Below are positions 58,755 through 64,000 of a stretch of 64,000 bases of DNA, one piece after another; position 1 is the stretch's first letter; each line of letters opens with the position of its first letter. A program made the position numbers and the translations under genes. The notes under the pieces were generated by a model. The model was given only the letters and a program-made list of their open reading frames with translations. It was not told the origin of the DNA and searched no databases. Source of the stretch: Hyparrhenia diplandra (lineage: Eukaryota; Streptophyta; Magnoliopsida; Poales; Poaceae). The stretch covers positions 1 to 64,000 of the forward strand of contig JADLZK010002627.1 in NCBI GenBank assembly GCA_015847255.1. Reading direction: 5' to 3'.

Positions 58755-58883
58755 CACTACCACAAAAGCGATTTTAGAAGACAACCACTTTGATTACGGA
58801 GCCGTCCACTTTAAGAGACCACCTCCGTAAATGGCAAAGCGGCCTCCACGCACAAAAATCATTTACAAACGAGAGCATCTTAA
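58755..58883. mobile_element. CACTA left end, interrupted by a Harbinger-like element
   Basis: CACTACCACAAAAGCG with ACGGAGCCGTCCACTTTAAG and CCACCTCCGTAAATGGC subterminal repeats. Related GGAGGCTCCCTCTGTTAATC and GAGGCAGTTGTAACTAAC resume at 59906. A right terminus was not found. Confidence 0.5.
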
Positions 58884-59903
58884 GGGCATGTACAGCGCGT
58901 TGATAGGAGCCGTCTGCAAGCCGTACTTTTTCCAAAAACAACCCTCGCGAACCAAGTGACGAGCGATGTCGTCGTCTCTGGAGGCGATGAGGATGGCTCG
59001 TGCTCCCAGGCTGCAGCCCGACGAAAAACGACGCAGCGTTGTACACCGTCGTCATCTCCAAGCGATGGGGCGCGGATCCGGCTGCGGCGGCGTGTGGGCG
59101 TGGGGGGCGGGCGCGGGCGCCGCCGGGCCTGGCTGTCCTGCGTGAACAAGCCGCCCGGTCCGCCCTGCAACTTGCTTCAGATCGACCGCGCCGATCTCCG
59201 GCACCCTCTGTGGCCCGTCCACGATGTCTAGTACTAGGACACGGAGTCGCAGAACGAGGAGCTGCTCCGGGCACCAGGGAGCTCTCCGCTCCTCCGACAC
59301 TTGGGTCGCGAGGTACAGGAAGTGGATGGACAGGCCCTGTCTCCGCCGCCCTTGCCCGCCGTCGTCGAGCAGGGCGCCTGCGGTGATCTCGGCTTCGATC
59401 CCGGCGAAGAGCGGCCTCGGCATGGTGCACGCGCCGCGCCCAACCGTACCAACAAGTACTCGGCGATATCACCCATCTCGCAGCAAAGGCGGGCGCGGCA
59501 ACATCACCGGCATCTTCAGCGGTAGTCGCGGCAAGCAAGCTGCTGCTGCTGCTGTAAAGTTCAGGTTTGAACACTAGCAAGCAAGCAAGCTGCTACGGCC
59601 AATCAATGATGTTGTTCGCCAATAGCTGTTCCAATATTGTTTACATACTAGCAAGAAATATAAACAAGCAACACATACTAGACATGCATGACTTGTTAAT
59701 TTTGTTTTGTTCTATTTTGTATAAGAAGAAATACAATAGTACACAAAATAGTATCCACGATTGATCCTGGTCTAATGCACAACATTAAATAACTTGGAAA
59801 CCGTGAAAAAGACGTTCCATTGTATGACCTGTCTTTTTAGCTGTCTATATGTCAGATTCGAGACTGTTGCAGACGACCCCCTGTCTATGGGTTGAACATG
59901 CCC
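58884..59903. mobile_element. Harbinger-like element with GC-rich cargo, 1,020 bp
   Basis: Ends GGGCATGTACAGCG and, inverted, GGGCATGTTCAACC. TAA flanks both sides (58881-58883 and 59904-59906). The interior (58950-59550) is very GC-rich with long overlapping frames on both strands, none recognisable. It could be a captured gene piece. Confidence 0.6.
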
Positions 59904-60139
59904 TAAGGAGGCTCCCTCTGTTAATCGTTGATTAACTGAGGCAGTTGTAACTAACTATTTGTCTGAACAGGCCGGTACATTTTCTACATTTAGGCAACAG
60001 TAAAAGGTGAAAAGCATCTTGATTATTAGTTGGCATGTTTTTTTAAAGGCTTTGCGAAGTCAGTCAACTGTGTAAGTTTTTGGTGTGGGTGTGCCTGTGC
60101 GCTGACATGAGCAGGAAATGTTCATAATGACTTCGCCCA

Positions 60140-60450
60140 GAGTCTTTGTTCTAGATTTAGAACTGAATTCAGGAGCCTATGACCAGGAAATTTTCATAGT
60201 GTTTGTTCTAGATTTAGAACTGAATTCAGGAGGCTATACACAATGTGAAAGGCAAGGAATGAATCTGCATAGCTTTGCTGGTCGTCCAGCATGAATGTCC
60301 TAGAGACAGACATCTGAATTGAGGAGGCTCCACACAATGTGAACGGCTACGACTGAATCAGCATAGCGTTTGCTGGTCCTCCTGATCCTAGAGATGAAGA
60401 ACTGAATTGAGGAGGCTCCACACAATGTGAAAGGCCAGGACTGGAGTTGT
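60140..60450 (+). repeat. Tandem repeat, about 90-bp period
   Basis: Units start near 60146 (partial), 60206, 60298 and 60386, each with TTCTAGATTTAGAACTGAAT or a diverged form, then GGAGGCTCCACACAATGTGA. Three full or near-full units. No coding role seen. Confidence 0.6.
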
Positions 60451-60824
60451 TTCAGTTTTCTTTCTGTTTTTCCTATATACCTTAACTCTGTAATTTTGTT
60501 TCCTTTTAACAAACTCCTCCAGTTTCATAAAAACATATCCTAGATAAAGAAACGAAGCTTACACTTATTTCATTTTTCATGCTTGAATGTAAGTGGCTCA
60601 ACATCACGGTTTTTCTCTATTCCAAATTACATGTTCATTTTTTTTTTTGTATAACTTTTATTATATATCTAGACATAGCTGATTTGAAAGTGCATAGGAA
60701 AAACAATGTACCTAAGAATAACTTATAATGTTAAGGCACTCAGTAAATGGGATTCGTGTGCAGTATGCCATGTGGGCCTAGTGCCACTGTTTTTTATATG
60801 CAAGCAGATTCTAGCAACCGAGTG
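60451..60824. other. Intergenic, no gene seen
   Basis: AT-rich sequence with no supported feature. Confidence 0.4.
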
Positions 60825-62030
60825 ATCTCCAAAGGTGGATGGAAATGTGTTTCTAGACAGGCGGTACCAATACACCCACTAAGCTTGTGGTTTAGGGCTG
60901 AGAAGAACTTTTTCTTGATGGAGAAACTCTGTAGTGGATGATACAAAGTGATCGAGACAATTGGCCAGCATTGATGACCTTCAATGGCTTGCGGCACTAG
61001 CCTTGGTTGTTGGGAGATTTTGATATGATTCCAACTAGGGTTTGGGTTTTGGTTATCTCCTACTGTACTTTCCATATCTTCCTACGAGTTACGAAGTTCA
61101 GTATTCTCGATGCATGAATTTCAACTGGTAATATAAGCCACCCTTGACCTTTCAAAAAATATAAGCCACCTTCTACTGAGTATGGTAGATGCATGATTTT
61201 CAAAACAAATCGGAGACAATTAAAAATACAGTAGTTACAATGTTTGAGATTATTAGCTGTGTCGACTTCTGCTCCATCTAAACTGGCCAAGCCTAATTAA
61301 ATACTAATAACCAACTCAGATCGAATGCCACGCTATGCCATGGAACAGTGAACCTGTACTTAAAAAAATTGATACCTTTGTTTGAAGCACATGTTGCCGT
61401 GATACCCTAACGACAGGCCAACTGCTGCTTTGATATTTTATTCTTTGCTGATGCAATAGGAATGTCATTGAGATCCTCTGCTCAGAAAGTATGTTTTTTT
61501 AAGATTCAAAAAAGTTGAAACAAGATGTACTGTCAGCATTTTCATCCATTTGCTTTCTTTTGGCTACCCATGAAAACAAGAGGGCACACGCACTCCCTCC
61601 ACTTGGCTATTCCTTTACTACCAAGCTGGGTAATTACATATTTACAAATATTAGCAAGTGACAACATGGAAACAGATGGATGCGTGTAGCTCACATGGAC
61701 AGTGCTCTTCGCCAAAAATAAAGGCCTTTATAGATGTCAACACTATGATGCACTTGCTTTATTTGTGATATCCCACGAAACATGGCTCACATTTGCTCAC
61801 ATTTTTTTTCTATCCCATGAATCTAGCATGGTTCACGAACATTGAATCTAGATCTGCACATGGCTAAAGAATCTGATAACTTACATTAGTAAGCCCTCTT
61901 GCCACGATGCCCTCAAACATATTCGGTGCATGGAATCTCACTAAATGACAAGCCAACTAATCCTTCTTTGACCAGTTTGCATTGATATCAGCTCTTCACG
62001 CTACCAGATGATACAAACCGCCCGAAGTAA
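60825..62030 (+). repeat. Promoter-like module, copy 12
   Basis: Upstream part matches copy 1 (GGAAATGTGTTTCTAGACAG; CAACTAGGGTTTGGG). It continues with CGATGCATGAATTTCAACTG, TTAAAAATACAGTAGTTACA, ATGCCATGGAACAGTGAACC, and TTTGACCAGTTTGCATTG near 61968. The 27-bp repeat is absent. Confidence 0.6.
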
Positions 62031-62605
62031 GTTAGTATTGATCCTGTGTTTCCTTAGCTCCTTTCTATGTCAACCAATTGCATATATAGATTTCAAAAAT
62101 AGTGCTTTTTTTCAAAACTACCAAATTTATTGACCTAGAGAGGGCCTCTGCAATTTTAAGTCTCCTATTTAGACCACTATAAGGTAGGTTGTTTATATAA
62201 ACTCAGGATCACTTTCACATGAATCATTCAAGTGCAAGTTCATATACCTTATACACAATGGTGCTTACGTTTAGAACAAGTTGCACATGCATTACTGAAT
62301 ATAAATAAAATATTTTTTAAAAAACATGGTTTTTGGACCTTGTCTAATGAATCTTTATTTGGCTATGGAGAAATTCAGCAACTTTTAAGTAAGCATACTA
62401 TTTAGAACTAGCTTGAATTGAACATTCCCTTTGTTTTGTGTGTTTTCCTCTTACATGCATAGATAGTTTCCACCTATATATGCACCCATTACGTGTTGTT
62501 TTCCATTTTGCTGTATTGCTTGTGTGAAGTACGGACATATAACATTGTGTACGTGACAGGTGAAAGTATCACTGTAATGGGTTGTCATCTGGTCACCTTC
62601 CGTTC
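62031..62605. other. Intergenic, no gene seen
   Basis: AT-rich sequence with no supported feature. Confidence 0.4.
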
Positions 62606-62926
62606 CAAAAGTTTTTTTTTTTAGATTACACAGTAAAACGCAGACGCTCAACACGCACGCACACTCACCCCTATGAACACACGTACGCAAACCCTACCCC
62701 TATGAGCACCTTCGAAGGACTGAGCCGGCAAATCTTGAAGTTTACGAAGTCACCACAGGCGCCTCGCTTTCGACGGGGACGTCGCCTACCACTTAATACA
62801 GAGCGCCGGAGAATCCTGAAATAAATCCAGAATAATGTATCGCACCCAGGATTTGAACCCTGGGTGAGAGCCCCCCAAACAATGGACTTTGCCATTGCGC
62901 TGTGAACCACTTGACAAAAGTTTTTT
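62606..62926 (-). mobile_element. tRNA-derived SINE with target duplication
   Basis: CAAAAGTTTTTT at 62606-62617 and 62915-62926 flanks the element. On the minus strand it starts with a tRNA-like head (AGCGCAATGGC as A-box region, GGGTTCAAATCCTGGG as B box), then a conserved body (GCCGGCTCAGTCCTTCGAAG, GTGCTCATAGGGGTAGGG) and an A-rich tail. This is a widespread grass SINE. Looks full length. Confidence 0.85.
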
Positions 62927-63158
62927 CTTCTAAAGTACACCTTTCATAACTTGGACCTTGTAATGTAATAGTATCAGCCCAGCAAATATATTATTTTTGT
63001 TTAGTTTCCTATATCATTTCGAAAAAAAATTAGAGGATGGAAAACAAGATTTACCTAAAAACGTGAATATATCGAAGCATTAAGCACAACTAAGTGAAAC
63101 AGTAGCAATATACTAGTCTTAATAGATCTTTAAATGTGCGTACATTGGGGGGTCATAT
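62927..63158. other. Intergenic, no gene seen
   Basis: AT-rich sequence between the SINE and the CACTA end. Confidence 0.4.
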
Positions 63159-64000
63159 CACTACAAGAAAATTGAATGTTGTTGGTAGCCAATGACTTCC
63201 TTGAGGGACATTGAATCCCCAAGGATATATGATTTCCTAGGGGTATGAAACCTCCAAGGAAATGCTTATTCTTGAGTACTTAAGTAAACCATCAAGGTAA
63301 TTCCACATTTTCTTGAGTGATGCTAGTCTGAACCATCAAGGTAAAATTCTACATTTTGTTGAATGCATTATTACCAACTATCAAGGTTTTTTCTCACTTC
63401 CTTGGGTGCTATTCAAAATAGCCATCGTCATTCACATTTGGTTGACTGTATAATTAGAATCTGCCAAGGTAGCTCACATTTTCTTGGGTGTAACTGGAAA
63501 CTGGCAAGTAATTGCAAGTATCCTTAGGTGCAAACTCTCAAGTAAATTGTCGTGGCCACCAAGAAAAAATGTTTAGTTTATAGCCATTCTTCTAAACCAC
63601 TGATATAATGGATTCATTGCGTTATTGTTAATTAGATATTGCATTTTTTAAACACAACTGCTATGTGGACACTTTGTGAAATGAAATACAACCATTTCTT
63701 GGTACAATGTCAATCGGTCAAAAGGTACAATTTTGTGCTCTTATGTATCAGAGAGTGCATATATTGGTAGTTTACTTGAGATGTCTAGTTTTTAAAGCTA
63801 GCATGCAACATACTAATATCATATAGGAAGACAAAGTTTATATTGACGTTATAGAGAGATATTCAACTCTGTATCTGATCAATTTTTCTACGAACTTATT
63901 TAGATATCCAAAATTATGTTTTAGGTTCTAATAGTTTTGAAATCCACTTTTTTCTGAATTTTCTGAACGACCTAAGACAAAGATATAACCTGAACCAAGT
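63159..64000. mobile_element. CACTA element end, runs off the window
   Basis: Perfect CACTACAAGAAAA terminus at 63159, then subterminal repeats in both orientations built on ACCATCAAGGTAA, ATTTTCTTGAGTG and CTTCCTTGGGTG, spaced about 50-60 bp to about 63560. The rest of the element lies beyond the window. Confidence 0.7.

Noticed and set aside
58774..59580. A 268-residue minus-strand frame
   Set aside because: It crosses the boundary of the Harbinger-like element into CACTA sequence and has no recognisable domain.
1..64000. CRISPR arrays, operons or bacterial-type regulation
   Set aside because: Spliced genes, TATA boxes, polyadenylation signals and plant transposons show this is a plant nuclear sequence; no such arrays were seen.

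Overview
This window is nuclear DNA from a grass (Poaceae), most likely a panicoid. The signs are GC-rich first exons in short-intron genes, a phospholipase D alpha tail, and a dense, nested mix of grass-type transposons (CACTA, MULE, Harbinger/Tourist MITEs, a TRIM, a tRNA-derived SINE, LINE relics and gypsy LTRs). The species cannot be fixed from sequence alone. About a tenth of the window is real gene sequence.

Layout. 1-766: the last two exons of phospholipase D alpha (+). 1-2.5 kb: a LINE-type retroinsertion with a 16-bp target duplication. 5.7-9.0 kb: an ERG28 gene (-) whose exon 2 is split by a 2.6-kb element that looks like a solo LTR. 9.3-10.2 kb: a TRIM nested inside a MITE. 11.9-24 kb: several copies of a promoter-like module and a companion downstream module, mixed with LINE, gag and MITE fragments. 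24.8-30.0, 33.6-39.7 and 42.7-49.8 kb: three tandem 14-exon genes (copies A, B, C) of the peroxisomal 3-hydroxyisobutyryl-CoA hydrolase (CHY1/HIBCH) family, all (+). 50.4-51.4 kb: a non-autonomous CACTA element. 51.6-52.2 kb: a second, intact ERG28 gene (-). 53-64 kb: LTR remnants, more CACTA and Harbinger-type elements, further module copies, a SINE, and a CACTA end running off the window.

Function. Copy A of the hydrolase is open throughout (386 codons by my exon model), keeps the catalytic Glu/Asp pair and ends in the peroxisomal signal SKL. Copy B carries a one-base deletion and a nearby one-base insertion that create a stop inside the catalytic motif. Copy C has the catalytic Asp replaced by Ala and a stop in the last exon that removes the peroxisomal signal. 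The two ERG28 copies show the same pattern: one intact, one broken. The window therefore reads as a tandemly duplicated gene cluster in which one member of each family is kept and the extra copies decay.

The least explained part is the dispersed module. About a dozen diverged copies, including ones just upstream of the hydrolase genes, carry TATA-like boxes and, in four copies, a 27-bp tandem repeat combining an RY element (CATGCA) with a TGACGTGG motif. I could not match it to a named element family.
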